Source: Acinetobacter gerneri DSM 14967 = CIP 107464 = MTCC 9824 (lineage in GTDB: Bacteria; Pseudomonadota; Gammaproteobacteria; Pseudomonadales; Moraxellaceae). From it: a stretch of 64,000 bases of DNA. This document shows positions 1 to 8,659 of this stretch, in pieces; the first letter of the stretch is position 1, and each line of letters starts with the position of its first letter. The DNA lies in NCBI RefSeq assembly GCF_000368565.1, contig NZ_KB849545.1, positions 298,304-362,303 on the forward strand, written 5' to 3'. The notes under the pieces are model-generated. The model was not told the DNA's origin. It was given only the letters and a program-made list of their open reading frames with translations, and ran no database searches. The position numbers and the translations under genes were made by a program.

Positions 1-918
1 TTATTACTGATTTTAGTCGTCGGTATCCCTTTTACTTTTGCAATCTTCCTTTTACAACAAGAAGGACGAAATCTCTATTTCGATCTACAAAAACAACTGC
101 TTTCTGGGCACCTCAACGTTCCTGAATTTATTGGAAAATTACCGTTTATTGGTCAAGAAGTGGCTCGTATTGTTCAAGATATCAACGAGAATCCTCGTAG
201 TCTGTCCCAGTCAATCGGGATGTGGATACAAGGGCATCTCAATTATGGCAAATTTGTTCTCAATGAAATCAGTAAAAACCTCATTAAACTGTGTTTTGCT
301 GTCATGTCGTTGTTTTTCTTCTATCGTGATGGTCGTGTGATCTTGCACCAAGTGAGCAAAGCCTTAGAAAAGATCATTGGACCACGTATTCATCATTATC
401 TCGATACGATTTCAGAAACAACGCGTGCTGTGGTTTATGGAATTGGTCTAACAGCTGTGGCTCAAGCGATTTTGGCAGGTTTGAGTTATTTCGTTGCTGG
501 TGTGCCCAATCCGATGGTACTCACCATTGCAACGTTCATACTGGCGTTGATTCCGTTCGGAACTCCTGTTGCCTATACCGCGGTTTCAGTTTGGCTTCTT
601 TCAAAAGGTTTGATGATCGAAGCAATCGGTGTATTTGCATGGGGTGTTTGTATCGTTAGTACCTCGGACAATGTTATTCGTCCTTTGGTCATTTCAGGCT
701 CAACACAGATTCCATTCCTCTTGATCATGTTTGGTGTATTAGGTGGCTTGGCAAGTTTTGGATTTGTTGGCTTGTTTATCGGTCCCGTTATTTTGGCGAT
801 CCTATTGGCTATTTGGCGTGAATGGTTACATGAGACTATAGAACCGACTCAAATGCCAAAAGGCACACTCGCTTATGACATTGATGACCCCAAAGATCCG
901 CCAAAAAATGTCGATTAA
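1..918 (+). CDS. AI-2E family transporter (PerM/YhhT-like), 5' end missing
   Basis: The reading frame is open from the first base of the window, so the N-terminus lies outside; 305 codons are visible. The product is a polytopic inner-membrane protein. Long hydrophobic segments alternate with a soluble stretch early on, and the C-terminal half carries the family's closely spaced helices (around LILMFGVLGGLASFGFVGLF) followed by a short charged tail. This matches the AI-2E exporter/PerM permease family (UPF0118), whose members are assigned to autoinducer-2 export or Na+/H+ antiport; the substrate here cannot be read from sequence. An internal start at 160 gives a shorter frame but would cut the family domain, so it is not used. 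No partner genes follow: the next gene, sodC, has its own upstream gap of about 100 bp. Confidence 0.85.
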   Translation, partial: LLLILVVGIPFTFAIFLLQQEGRNLYFDLQKQLLSGHLNVPEFIGKLPFIGQEVARIVQDINENPRSLSQSIGMWIQGHLNYGKFVLNEISKNLIKLCFAVMSLFFFYRDGRVILHQVSKALEKIIGPRIHHYLDTISETTRAVVYGIGLTAVAQAILAGLSYFVAGVPNPMVLTIATFILALIPFGTPVAYTAVSVWLLSKGLMIEAIGVFAWGVCIVSTSDNVIRPLVISGSTQIPFLLIMFGVLGGLASFGFVGLFIGPVILAILLAIWREWLHETIEPTQMPKGTLAYDIDDPKDPPKNVD

Positions 919-1024
919 TGGTCTTGGTTAATAAACTTATACATTCAAATACTTAAATTTTATTGCGTGACATCTATAGCTTTGCTTGAATAAACACTAC
1001 AAGACAAATCTAGGATGCTGCGCA

Positions 1025-1576
1025 ATGTCATCTTTTTTTAAGATTTCTGCATTATGTGCACTTATTGCTACTTTTAGCGTTGGTTGTGCTTCACATACTC
1101 CGAGCAAAAATACCCAAGCTGATCAAACCATTACAATGAATTTAGTTTCTGAGCAAGGCATTGGACAAGAAATTGGAACGGTTGCATTTAAAGATTCACC
1201 GCAAGGCTTGATGATAAAAACTCAATTATCTAATCTCCCATCTGGTTTTCACGGTTTTCATATTCATGAAAAAGGCTCCTGTGAACCTGCTGAAAAGGAT
1301 GGAAAAATGACAGCTGCTTTAGCTGCTGGAGGACATTTCAACCCTGACAATGTGGCTCATCACGGTACGCCAAACGATGGTCATAAAGGTGATTTACCTG
1401 TTTTAAATGTTGATGCAAATGGCAATGCCAACACAACCATGCTGGCACCACGTTTAAAACTCTCTGACATACAGGGTTTGGCGATCATGATCCATGCAGG
1501 TGGTGATAATTATTCTGACTATCCAAAACCTCTAGGCGGTGGTGGTGCTCGTATTGCCTGTGGTGTGATTCACTAA
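1025..1576 (+). CDS. sodC: Superoxide dismutase [Cu-Zn], periplasmic lipoprotein
   Basis: Converts superoxide to hydrogen peroxide and oxygen in the cell envelope. The 183-residue product starts with a lipoprotein-type signal ending FSVGC, so membrane anchoring is likely. Metal ligands are visible: HGFHIH (copper), GGHFNP (bridging histidine), HHGTPNDGHKGDLP (zinc histidines and aspartate) and MIHAGGDNY (last copper histidine). The GGARIACGVI end holds the active-site arginine and the disulphide cysteine paired with EKGSC. I chose the ATG at 1025 because AGGA lies about 9 bases upstream and the signal peptide then begins correctly; a TTG at 986 would add 13 odd residues. A strong hairpin terminator follows. 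Confidence 0.93.
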   Translation: MSSFFKISALCALIATFSVGCASHTPSKNTQADQTITMNLVSEQGIGQEIGTVAFKDSPQGLMIKTQLSNLPSGFHGFHIHEKGSCEPAEKDGKMTAALAAGGHFNPDNVAHHGTPNDGHKGDLPVLNVDANGNANTTMLAPRLKLSDIQGLAIMIHAGGDNYSDYPKPLGGGGARIACGVIH

Positions 1577-1600
1577 ACGAAGTACTCACTACGTAAATAA

Positions 1601-1629
1601 AAAAATCCCAAATCAATTTGGGATTTTTT
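1601..1629. terminator. Bidirectional terminator between sodC and the DUF2252 gene
   Basis: A 13-bp perfect stem (AAAAATCCCAAAT / ATTTGGGATTTTT) with a 2-base loop and T-runs on both strands, placed between convergent genes. Confidence 0.85.
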
Positions 1630-1682
1630 ATGGTTCAAGATTATTTTCTAGTAACAGTCATCTAGCTAAAGACAACTGCAAA

Positions 1683-3086
1683 CTAAGCACTTTTCTTGCT
1701 CTGCTTGGTAGACTTTTCAACTACTTTCTTTTGGCTTTTAGGCTTTTGTTTTGGCACGACATCTTTTGCCAAATTCTGCACGTGTTCTTTTAAAGCTACG
1801 ACTTGCTGATCTTTTTGCAGCTTTGTATTTTTAGATTTTACAATTTCTTCAGGTGCTTTTTGTTGTTTGCGCTGATGGCTCAAGGCATAACGACGACAAT
1901 GCTCCAAATAACCTGCCTCGTGTACGCTTACCAGTTCAACAATGCTACGCCACAACCAAAATGGCGCATCGATCGTTTTAGCTTCAGTTTTTTTCAACAA
2001 ACTTAACCATGATTTACGTGTCTTTTCATCCATTTGTCGTACATGAGCACGCCCCACGACATAAGCCAAATAAAATGCTAAATCTTTAGCTTCATCGGCA
2101 TCCATTCCTTCGATTTCTAACTTAAGATCTTGCGGTAAAAGTTCACGGACGATCACTGATTTATCCATAAACTTCGTTGCACGCATACGTTTGCCCAAAT
2201 ACGGCGATAAATGTCGCGCGCCTTCTACAACTCGTACAGCATTATCCTTCGGCATTTCCGCATCTGAATAACGTGGTGCCAATGCAGTCGTGCCCTCTTT
2301 TAAATCCATCAGGCAAAAACCTTCGCCATCGACGACACGATCATCAAAATCTAAAAGCACTGCATAACGTAAACGCCCCAAAGAACTACAGCCTTTCACC
2401 CAATATGCAGCATCCAAAACCGTCACATGACTTGATGAATCTCGATGTTTCAGCATGGTCGCGAGTTCGGTCATATCCTGTTTTTCAAACATCGATTTGA
2501 TTTCTTTAATTTCAGTTTTGTTTAATGGCCAAAACTTCTTATTTAATGTGATTTTCGGCTTTAAACCCTCCAAGCGTTCTTCTGCCAAGCTTTGCCAAGT
2601 TCTACGCATCGCTTCTTTCATCACACTATGAATCAATTTTGGACGAACAAAATCTTCAGTTGGACGACCTTTGGTTTCCAATGCATGCACATAACCAGCA
2701 TAAAGAGATTCAATCATTTCAGCCGTGACAATCCCCGGTAGATCAGAACTTCTAACCGCAGTCGCCAAAGACAGTCCCAAACGGATAATGTCATTTGCAG
2801 GATTGCCGATCACCGTTTGATCTAGATCACGTATTTCGATTTCAATATCGCCATTTTCATTGGCAATCGGTCCCAAATTGCCTGTATGACAATCACCGCA
2901 AATCCAAATCGCAGGTCCTTGGGGAATAGAACTTATATCTGCATTTTCTAGCCATTCATAATATTTGGCAGTATTTCCACGGACATAACGATGAATGGAC
3001 TTCGCCATTTTTAGATTTCTACGCTCATCCAACTCAGCCTTTCTATGTGCGGGTTGTTTAATTTCTGAAGTTGGTTTTTTTGTCAT
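1683..3086 (-). CDS. DUF2252 family protein
   Basis: A 467-residue soluble protein. The motif ICGDCHTGNLGP followed by EIEIRDLDQTVIGNPANDIIRL is the signature of the DUF2252 family, which resembles the catalytic core of aminoglycoside-phosphotransferase/kinase-like folds (H-x-x-N, then D-x-D). A role as a small-molecule kinase is an inference; no substrate is known. The C-terminal 60 residues are very rich in lysine and glutamine, ending KSTKQSKKSA, and are probably disordered. It is transcribed away from the YccS-like gene and toward sodC, apparently as a single-gene unit. The start ATG at 3086 is the only sensible one. Confidence 0.8.
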   Translation of the reverse strand: MTKKPTSEIKQPAHRKAELDERRNLKMAKSIHRYVRGNTAKYYEWLENADISSIPQGPAIWICGDCHTGNLGPIANENGDIEIEIRDLDQTVIGNPANDIIRLGLSLATAVRSSDLPGIVTAEMIESLYAGYVHALETKGRPTEDFVRPKLIHSVMKEAMRRTWQSLAEERLEGLKPKITLNKKFWPLNKTEIKEIKSMFEKQDMTELATMLKHRDSSSHVTVLDAAYWVKGCSSLGRLRYAVLLDFDDRVVDGEGFCLMDLKEGTTALAPRYSDAEMPKDNAVRVVEGARHLSPYLGKRMRATKFMDKSVIVRELLPQDLKLEIEGMDADEAKDLAFYLAYVVGRAHVRQMDEKTRKSWLSLLKKTEAKTIDAPFWLWRSIVELVSVHEAGYLEHCRRYALSHQRKQQKAPEEIVKSKNTKLQKDQQVVALKEHVQNLAKDVVPKQKPKSQKKVVEKSTKQSKKSA

Positions 3087-3239
3087 TTTTTAAAGTCCAA
3101 GCTTTTTGATCTATTGTTATATTTTGCACATAGTGAGATTAAAATTACATGAACTGTTGTATAACAAATGTTGTATTTTTCACGATCAAATGACTTAAAT
3201 AACCAATAAGTTTATCTGAAAATTTCACATCCATTTTCC

Positions 3240-3245
3240 TATAAT
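3240..3245 (+). promoter_or_regulatory. Candidate -10 box (TATAAT) upstream of the YccS-like gene
   Basis: A perfect TATAAT lies 11 bases before the TTG at 3256. No good -35 is seen at 16-18 bases. If it is real, the message would start near 3252, which argues for a translation start downstream of that TTG. Confidence 0.35.
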
Positions 3246-3255
3246 ATTTGACAGT

Positions 3256-5457
3256 TTGTATAAAAAAGCTCAGGCTATAGATCACGCTAAAATCATCTTA
3301 AAAAAAGTGAACAGTCTAAAATTATTGTTTCAGCACTTTAAAATAAACTCTATTTTTATATATTGTTTTCAGATATTTATCGTATTAACAGGTACAACCT
3401 TAGGTCTATACTCTTTAGGCTTACAACAACTTATTGTCCCTGTCACTTTGGGTGCTATTGCAACTGCTTTAACTGATTTTGACGATCGCTTAAGTATCCG
3501 TCTACGCAATCTATTTTTTGTTTGTGTCCTATTTTTTAGTGTCAGTACCATTTTAGAGTTTTTATATCCCTATAAGCTTCTGTTTATCCTATATTTATCA
3601 CTGTCTAGTGCAGCGTTTATCTTGATGGGTGCTTTGGGACAGCGTTATGCAACGATCTCTTTTGGCACAATCTTACTCTCTATTTACACCATGTTTGGCT
3701 TAGGTGAGCCACATGTTTGGTACTTTCAACCGACTTATTTCGTGGTAGGTGCGCTGTGGTATGGTCTAAGTTCTATTGTTTTTTATCTACTCAAACCGAC
3801 CCAAGCCGTTCAAGACAATTTATACAATAGTTTTACTGCAATATCTGAAATGTTGATGTGTAAAGCACGACTTTTTGATCCTGATAATTCAGACAATGTC
3901 GAACAGCTTTTATATGACTTATCCATTAAAAATAGCCAAGTTGTCCAATGTTTAAATAGTTCTAAAGCCTCGCTTTTGACACGTCTAAAAGCATCTCGAG
4001 CCAATAAAAATACCATTTATGGACTCAACTTATACTTTCTCGCCCAAGATATACATGAGCAGGCAACATCTAATTATCTACATTATGAGCAAGTACAGCG
4101 TAATTTTAGTCGTACAGATTTGATCTATCGCATTCAAAAAAATATTCGAATGCATGCTGTGGCTTGCCAAAAACTAGCTGAATCTGTGCTCAATCGTGAA
4201 AATTTTCAAATTGATCCAAACCACCAATATGTCTTAGATCAATTACAAAGTTCTATGCAGGATTGGATTGCGCAAAACCCCAACAATAGGGAAGTTAAAA
4301 ACTTATTGTTGATTTTACGCAATCTCAAAAATCTACAAGAACAATTTGAAAATCTAAGCATTGAGCAACAACAATATCGTCAAAACTATCAACAACATCA
4401 GGACAATCTCAACCTACTTGATGATGATATACACGGTTTTGCCGATTTTTGGCTCAAAATAAAACAACATCTCAGTCCTAAATCTGCCCTATTCAGACAT
4501 GCAGTCAGGATTGGCTTTGTCTTTGCTGTGGGTTATGCGATCTCACTTTTACCTTTTGCCAAAAATGGTTATTGGATCTTATTGACCAGTTTATTTGTTT
4601 GCCAAATCAGCTATTTTGCAACCAAAAGTCGTTTAAAGTTGCGGACTTTAGGTACTGTACTTGGCGTTGTATTAGGGATTCCAATTCTCTATTTCGTACC
4701 GAGTGTCGTCGGACAATTGGTGCTTACCATTGTTTTTGGTGTGTACTTTTTCTATCTGCGCTCTAAAAAATATGCCATGGCAACTCTGATGGCGACCTTA
4801 ATGGTTTTATTGATTTTTAACTTGAAAGGTGCAGGTTATGCGATCATTTTACCGCGTATTATCGACACTATTTTAGGTTGTTTCATAGCTTGGTTTGCAG
4901 TGAGTTTCATCTGGCCAGATTGGGATTTCCGCAATATTTCCAACAACATTAAAAAAAGCAGTCAAGCAACACTAGATTATTTTGATGCAATCGTCGAGCA
5001 ATACTTACATGGACGTAATAACAGTATTGATTATCGAAAAGCTCGCCGAGCAGCGCACAATGCGCAAATTGAACTTTCCAGTATGATTTCGAGTTTGAGT
5101 ACAGAACCTAATCCAAATCAAGAACTTGTACATCATGCTTTTCGCTATCTGGTGTATAGCCATAGCCAGTTAAGCTATATCTCTGCGCTGGGAAGCCATC
5201 GTGCAGAAATACATGATCAACAAATCATTGATTTATTACTTTGGTGCAAACAAACATTGACCGATGTTCTGATTGAGCAAAAAGACATAGATGAAGAACA
5301 AATACAAATGAAATTGTCTGAAATTATGCTTCTCAGCGAACAAGAAACGCTATCAGATGAGCTGTTATTGACGCTGAAGCAAATCAGTCTATTACTTGAA
5401 ACATTACCTGAATTATTAAATTTAAAATCCATTTTATTAGGTTTAGAAATTAAGTAA
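3256..5457 (+). CDS. FUSC/YccS family inner-membrane protein
   Basis: A 733-residue (maximum) integral membrane protein with two clusters of six or so hydrophobic helices, one near residues 35-180 and one near 415-545. Each is followed by a long helical cytoplasmic region. This is the arrangement of YccS/YhfK and of the fusaric-acid/aromatic-acid exporter superfamily (FUSC). The substrate is unknown; related proteins are tied to efflux of aromatic acids. The start is uncertain: TTG at 3256 sits only about 11 bases from a TATAAT box and has no ribosome site, so GTG at 3307 is a reasonable alternative. It is monocistronic, with no AaeA-like periplasmic partner next to it. Confidence 0.8.
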   Translation: MYKKAQAIDHAKIILKKVNSLKLLFQHFKINSIFIYCFQIFIVLTGTTLGLYSLGLQQLIVPVTLGAIATALTDFDDRLSIRLRNLFFVCVLFFSVSTILEFLYPYKLLFILYLSLSSAAFILMGALGQRYATISFGTILLSIYTMFGLGEPHVWYFQPTYFVVGALWYGLSSIVFYLLKPTQAVQDNLYNSFTAISEMLMCKARLFDPDNSDNVEQLLYDLSIKNSQVVQCLNSSKASLLTRLKASRANKNTIYGLNLYFLAQDIHEQATSNYLHYEQVQRNFSRTDLIYRIQKNIRMHAVACQKLAESVLNRENFQIDPNHQYVLDQLQSSMQDWIAQNPNNREVKNLLLILRNLKNLQEQFENLSIEQQQYRQNYQQHQDNLNLLDDDIHGFADFWLKIKQHLSPKSALFRHAVRIGFVFAVGYAISLLPFAKNGYWILLTSLFVCQISYFATKSRLKLRTLGTVLGVVLGIPILYFVPSVVGQLVLTIVFGVYFFYLRSKKYAMATLMATLMVLLIFNLKGAGYAIILPRIIDTILGCFIAWFAVSFIWPDWDFRNISNNIKKSSQATLDYFDAIVEQYLHGRNNSIDYRKARRAAHNAQIELSSMISSLSTEPNPNQELVHHAFRYLVYSHSQLSYISALGSHRAEIHDQQIIDLLLWCKQTLTDVLIEQKDIDEEQIQMKLSEIMLLSEQETLSDELLLTLKQISLLLETLPELLNLKSILLGLEIK

Positions 5458-5615
5458 TCAATACAGTAAAACGCAAATAGTTTAGCGCTATTTATCGTTT
5501 TAGCCGTTTTACTTTAAATCTTCACTGAATGTTTCAAAACCGATATTTTTATTCTATTTTTCATTTAATTAGGATATTATCGAGATTAATTCTCATTTTA
5601 ATTTATGTAAAAGCC

Positions 5616-5900
5616 ATGAATGTTAAGACTTTGCGTATAGTTGGATTTTTGGAAGGGATTTCGTTTTTACTTTTATTATTTGTTGCCATGCCATTGAAAT
5701 ATATTTGGGACAATCCAATCTGGGTTAAGCATGTGGGTATGGGGCATGGTGTATTATTTATTGCATTTGTAGCACTTTTATATTGGGTTTGCCAAAAAAT
5801 GAAATGGTCAAATCGCTTATTTATCATGGGATTAATTGCATCAATCCTACCTTTTGGTCCTTTTATTTTTGATCGAAAAATCAAGCAATTCGAATCTTAA
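5616..5900 (+). CDS. DUF3817 family small membrane protein
   Basis: A 94-residue protein with three hydrophobic helices. The conserved layout (FLEGISFLLLLF at the start, KHVGMGHGVLF in the middle, PFGPFIFD near the end) identifies the DUF3817 (YdzA-like) family of small membrane proteins of unknown function. The reading frame extends upstream to 5529 through a non-homologous stretch, but the ATG at 5616 begins exactly where family similarity starts. No clear Shine-Dalgarno is seen. It stands alone between the YccS-like gene and a convergent EamA exporter. Confidence 0.75.
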   Translation: MNVKTLRIVGFLEGISFLLLLFVAMPLKYIWDNPIWVKHVGMGHGVLFIAFVALLYWVCQKMKWSNRLFIMGLIASILPFGPFIFDRKIKQFES

Positions 5901-6025
5901 TTCAACATCGAGATACATGGATCAATGTCGTATATATAACGACCTTTTTCTTTTTCTAACTAAGACTTCAAACTCAGTCTTCTAATTTTGCTTTCTAGTT
6001 TGGTTTTCTAGTTCGATTTTTTAGT

Positions 6026-6904
6026 TTAGTTTTCCAATTTATTTTTCGCTCGATTGGTCGTCACAGTACAGCCAATCGAAGCAGCGATAATCACAGATAA
6101 AGCCAACCACTGCGTCCAAAGTAGTTTTTCACCTAAAAATACAAAGCCTGAAAGTGCTGCAATCGCAGGCTCTAAACTGGTCAATGTACCAAAAACCAAA
6201 GGCGTTAAACTGCGTAGTGCCATCATTTCCAAAGAAAACGGTAAAGCACTTGCCAACACAGCCAAAGCAATAAAATAAACAAAATTTGAAGGTTCAAAAA
6301 CAGCGAAAGGCATGCCTGCATAGATCGCAATCGGGATCAAACACAACATCCCGATAAACATCCCGAGACAAACGGTGTGATTGCCTGAAATTCCTGTCGG
6401 TTTTTGCCCTGAAATGATATACATCGCCCAACATGCACCCGCCCCGAGCGCATACGCAATACCAATTGGATCAAGGCTTTGAGCCGCTTGATCAAAGGGA
6501 AATAATAAAAACATACCCAAGATCGCAAGCCCAACCCAAACAAAATCAAATTTTTGTCTGGCATGAAAAAGCGCAACGCTAAGTGGGCCGATAAACTCAA
6601 ATGAAACGGCGATTCCCAATGGCAATCTAGCGATAGACAGATAAAATAAAGCATTCATCCCTGCCAAAGCGATCCCATAAGTGGCAACTGATTTCCAATT
6701 GACCGACTTAAAATCGACGCGCCAAATTTTAAAAAATACCGCCAAAATTAGTGATCCTAAAAGCAGACGCATTACTGAAACGGTCAAAACTGGAAATTGA
6801 CCGAACAATATTTTTGCCAAGGAGCCACTACTTTGCATACTGATCATTGCGATAAACAAAAAGATCAGTGCTTGTAGATGTGGAGTATTTTTAAAATTCA
6901 GCAT
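6026..6904 (-). CDS. EamA/RhtA-like drug/metabolite transporter
   Basis: A 292-residue protein with ten predicted membrane helices formed by two EamA repeats. RhtA-like features include the SFEFIGPLSVALFHAR segment in repeat one and LEPAIAALSGFVFLGE in repeat two. RhtA exports threonine and homoserine in E. coli; the substrate here is inferred only as an amino acid or similar metabolite. The closest visible relative is the gene at 15330-16193 in this same window, which shares the IEFLGPLTLAL block, so the two are paralogs. It lies downstream of serA on the same strand but with a terminator between, so it is probably a separate unit. Confidence 0.82.
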   Translation of the reverse strand: MLNFKNTPHLQALIFLFIAMISMQSSGSLAKILFGQFPVLTVSVMRLLLGSLILAVFFKIWRVDFKSVNWKSVATYGIALAGMNALFYLSIARLPLGIAVSFEFIGPLSVALFHARQKFDFVWVGLAILGMFLLFPFDQAAQSLDPIGIAYALGAGACWAMYIISGQKPTGISGNHTVCLGMFIGMLCLIPIAIYAGMPFAVFEPSNFVYFIALAVLASALPFSLEMMALRSLTPLVFGTLTSLEPAIAALSGFVFLGEKLLWTQWLALSVIIAASIGCTVTTNRAKNKLEN

Positions 6905-6980
6905 AGAGACTAAATTTACTTTTTATTTCAATATATAGCGGAATAATGAAGATCAAGTGACGAGGATACTTCCAATAAAA

Positions 6981-7004
6981 AACCACAAGCCGAAGCCTGT
7001 GGTT
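6981..7004 (-). terminator. serA terminator
   Basis: On the minus strand the stem AACCACAGGC / GCTTGTGGTT closes on a TTCG loop and is followed by TTTTTTATT, just after the serA stop. Confidence 0.85.
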
Positions 7005-7020
7005 CTGATTCTAAATTAAA

Positions 7021-8253
7021 TTAGAATAAAACGCGTACGCGAATTGTACCTTCAACGTCATGAAGCATATCAAGTGCTTCATGAGAAGCAGCAGCATCTA
7101 CGTCCATAACCAAGTAACCAACATCACCTTTAGTCATCAATGATTGACCAGAAATGTTGATACCGTGTTCAGCGAACAAGGTGTTAATTTTTGATAATAC
7201 ACCTGGAACGTTTTTATGGATGTGAAGTAAACGGTGTTTACCTTCAGTCAATGGAAGTGCGATTTCTGGGAAATTCACTGCAGATAAAGTCATACCTTTA
7301 TCAGAATATGCAACAAATTTTTCAGCAACTTCAAGACCAATGTTGGCTTGCGCTTCCATAGTCGAACCACCAACGTGTGGAGTCAAAATCACGTTATCTA
7401 AGCCACGAAGTGGAGAAACGAATTCTTCGCCATTTGCTTTTGGTTCTTTAGGGAATACGTCTACAGCTGCGCCTGCGATGTGACCAGATTTGATCGCATC
7501 AGCCAAGTCTTCGATCACAACACATGTACCACGTGCTGCATTTAAGAAGATTGCACCTTCTTTCATTTTCGCAAACTGGTCTTTAGCAAAGAAGTTACGA
7601 GTAGAAGGAACGTCAGGAACATGCAGTGTTACGACGTCAGCATTAGCAAGTAATTCGTCTAAAGAACCGACTTGACGTGCATTACCCATAGGAAGTTTAG
7701 TGACTGCATCATAATAAATAACGTGCATACCTAAACTTTCAGCAAGTACAGAAAGTTGCGAACCGATTGAGCCGTAACCCACGATACCTAGTGTTTTACC
7801 ACGAGTTTCAAACGAACCTACAGCAGATTTGTTCCAACCACCGCGGTGAGTTGAAGCTGATTTTGCAGGTACGCCACGAAGTAAAAGAATAGTCTCAGCA
7901 AGTACCAATTCAGCGACTGAACGAGTATTTGAGTATGGTGCGTTAAATACAGGAATACCACGTACCATTGCTGCATCAAGGTTGACTTGGTTTGTACCAA
8001 TACAGAAACAACCTACTGCGATGAGTTTGTTCGCAGCTTCAAAGACTTCTTCAGTTAATTGCGTACGGGAACGAATACCAATGAAGTGCGCATCTTTAAC
8101 GGCTTCTTTTAGGGCTTCGCCTTCAAGTGCAGTTTTGCGAAAATCAATATTGGTGTATCCAGCAGCATTTAGAGTGTCGATAGCGTTTTGGTGTACGCCT
8201 TCTAACAACAAGAAACGAATTTTATCTTTAGGTAGTGAAAGATGTTGGCTCAT
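7021..8253 (-). CDS. serA: D-3-phosphoglycerate dehydrogenase
   Basis: First committed step of serine synthesis: oxidises 3-phosphoglycerate to 3-phosphohydroxypyruvate with NAD+. At 410 residues it matches the E. coli-type enzyme. Visible elements are the substrate-domain segment CFCIGTNQVNLDAA, the Rossmann loop GIVGYGSIGSQLS, the catalytic-domain stretches LNAARGTCV and PHVGGSTMEAQ, and a C-terminal ACT domain (VPGVLSKINTLFAEHGINI) expected to bind serine for feedback inhibition. This enzyme type can also reduce 2-oxoglutarate to D-2-hydroxyglutarate, which makes the divergently transcribed flavoprotein at 8660 a meaningful neighbour. The ATG at 8253 starts at the family's usual position. 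Confidence 0.96.
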   Translation of the reverse strand: MSQHLSLPKDKIRFLLLEGVHQNAIDTLNAAGYTNIDFRKTALEGEALKEAVKDAHFIGIRSRTQLTEEVFEAANKLIAVGCFCIGTNQVNLDAAMVRGIPVFNAPYSNTRSVAELVLAETILLLRGVPAKSASTHRGGWNKSAVGSFETRGKTLGIVGYGSIGSQLSVLAESLGMHVIYYDAVTKLPMGNARQVGSLDELLANADVVTLHVPDVPSTRNFFAKDQFAKMKEGAIFLNAARGTCVVIEDLADAIKSGHIAGAAVDVFPKEPKANGEEFVSPLRGLDNVILTPHVGGSTMEAQANIGLEVAEKFVAYSDKGMTLSAVNFPEIALPLTEGKHRLLHIHKNVPGVLSKINTLFAEHGINISGQSLMTKGDVGYLVMDVDAAASHEALDMLHDVEGTIRVRVLF

Positions 8254-8659
8254 TACGGCTCCGCTACAAAGGCCAAATTTAGTCGCAGTATGATACCATA
8301 GACACAGGTCTATAGAAATTTCGTTTATGACTTTAAAAGTGGATATTTTATCTACACAGGGAATTATCAGGGTAAAACAGGCTTTTTTTGCACAACTTTT
8401 GCAAAAATATTCAGTTAAATAGACTTTATTTTTATGAAATGTAATGAGTGAAGATCTATTCTGTGCTTTATCGTGATCTATCTTAAGGGTAAAATGTCGC
8501 TTAATTAGTCGCTAAATGATGAAAAAATGAATTATTTTCATCTTTTCAAAAAATTGCATCTTCAAGTTTTATTTTAAATATTTATTTTCAATAAAAGCTT
8601 GGAAATACAGCGCTATAACCGCCAAATCACTTGTTAAATCTCGCTAGGTCCGCACAACG
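8254..8659. other. Divergent promoter region between serA and the D2HGDH-like gene
   Basis: 406 bases without a gene, strongly AT-rich. Both neighbours read outward, so promoters for both must lie here. TTGCAT at 8554-8559 is a possible -35 for the rightward gene, but no convincing -10 goes with it. I see no repeat or RNA gene. Confidence 0.6.
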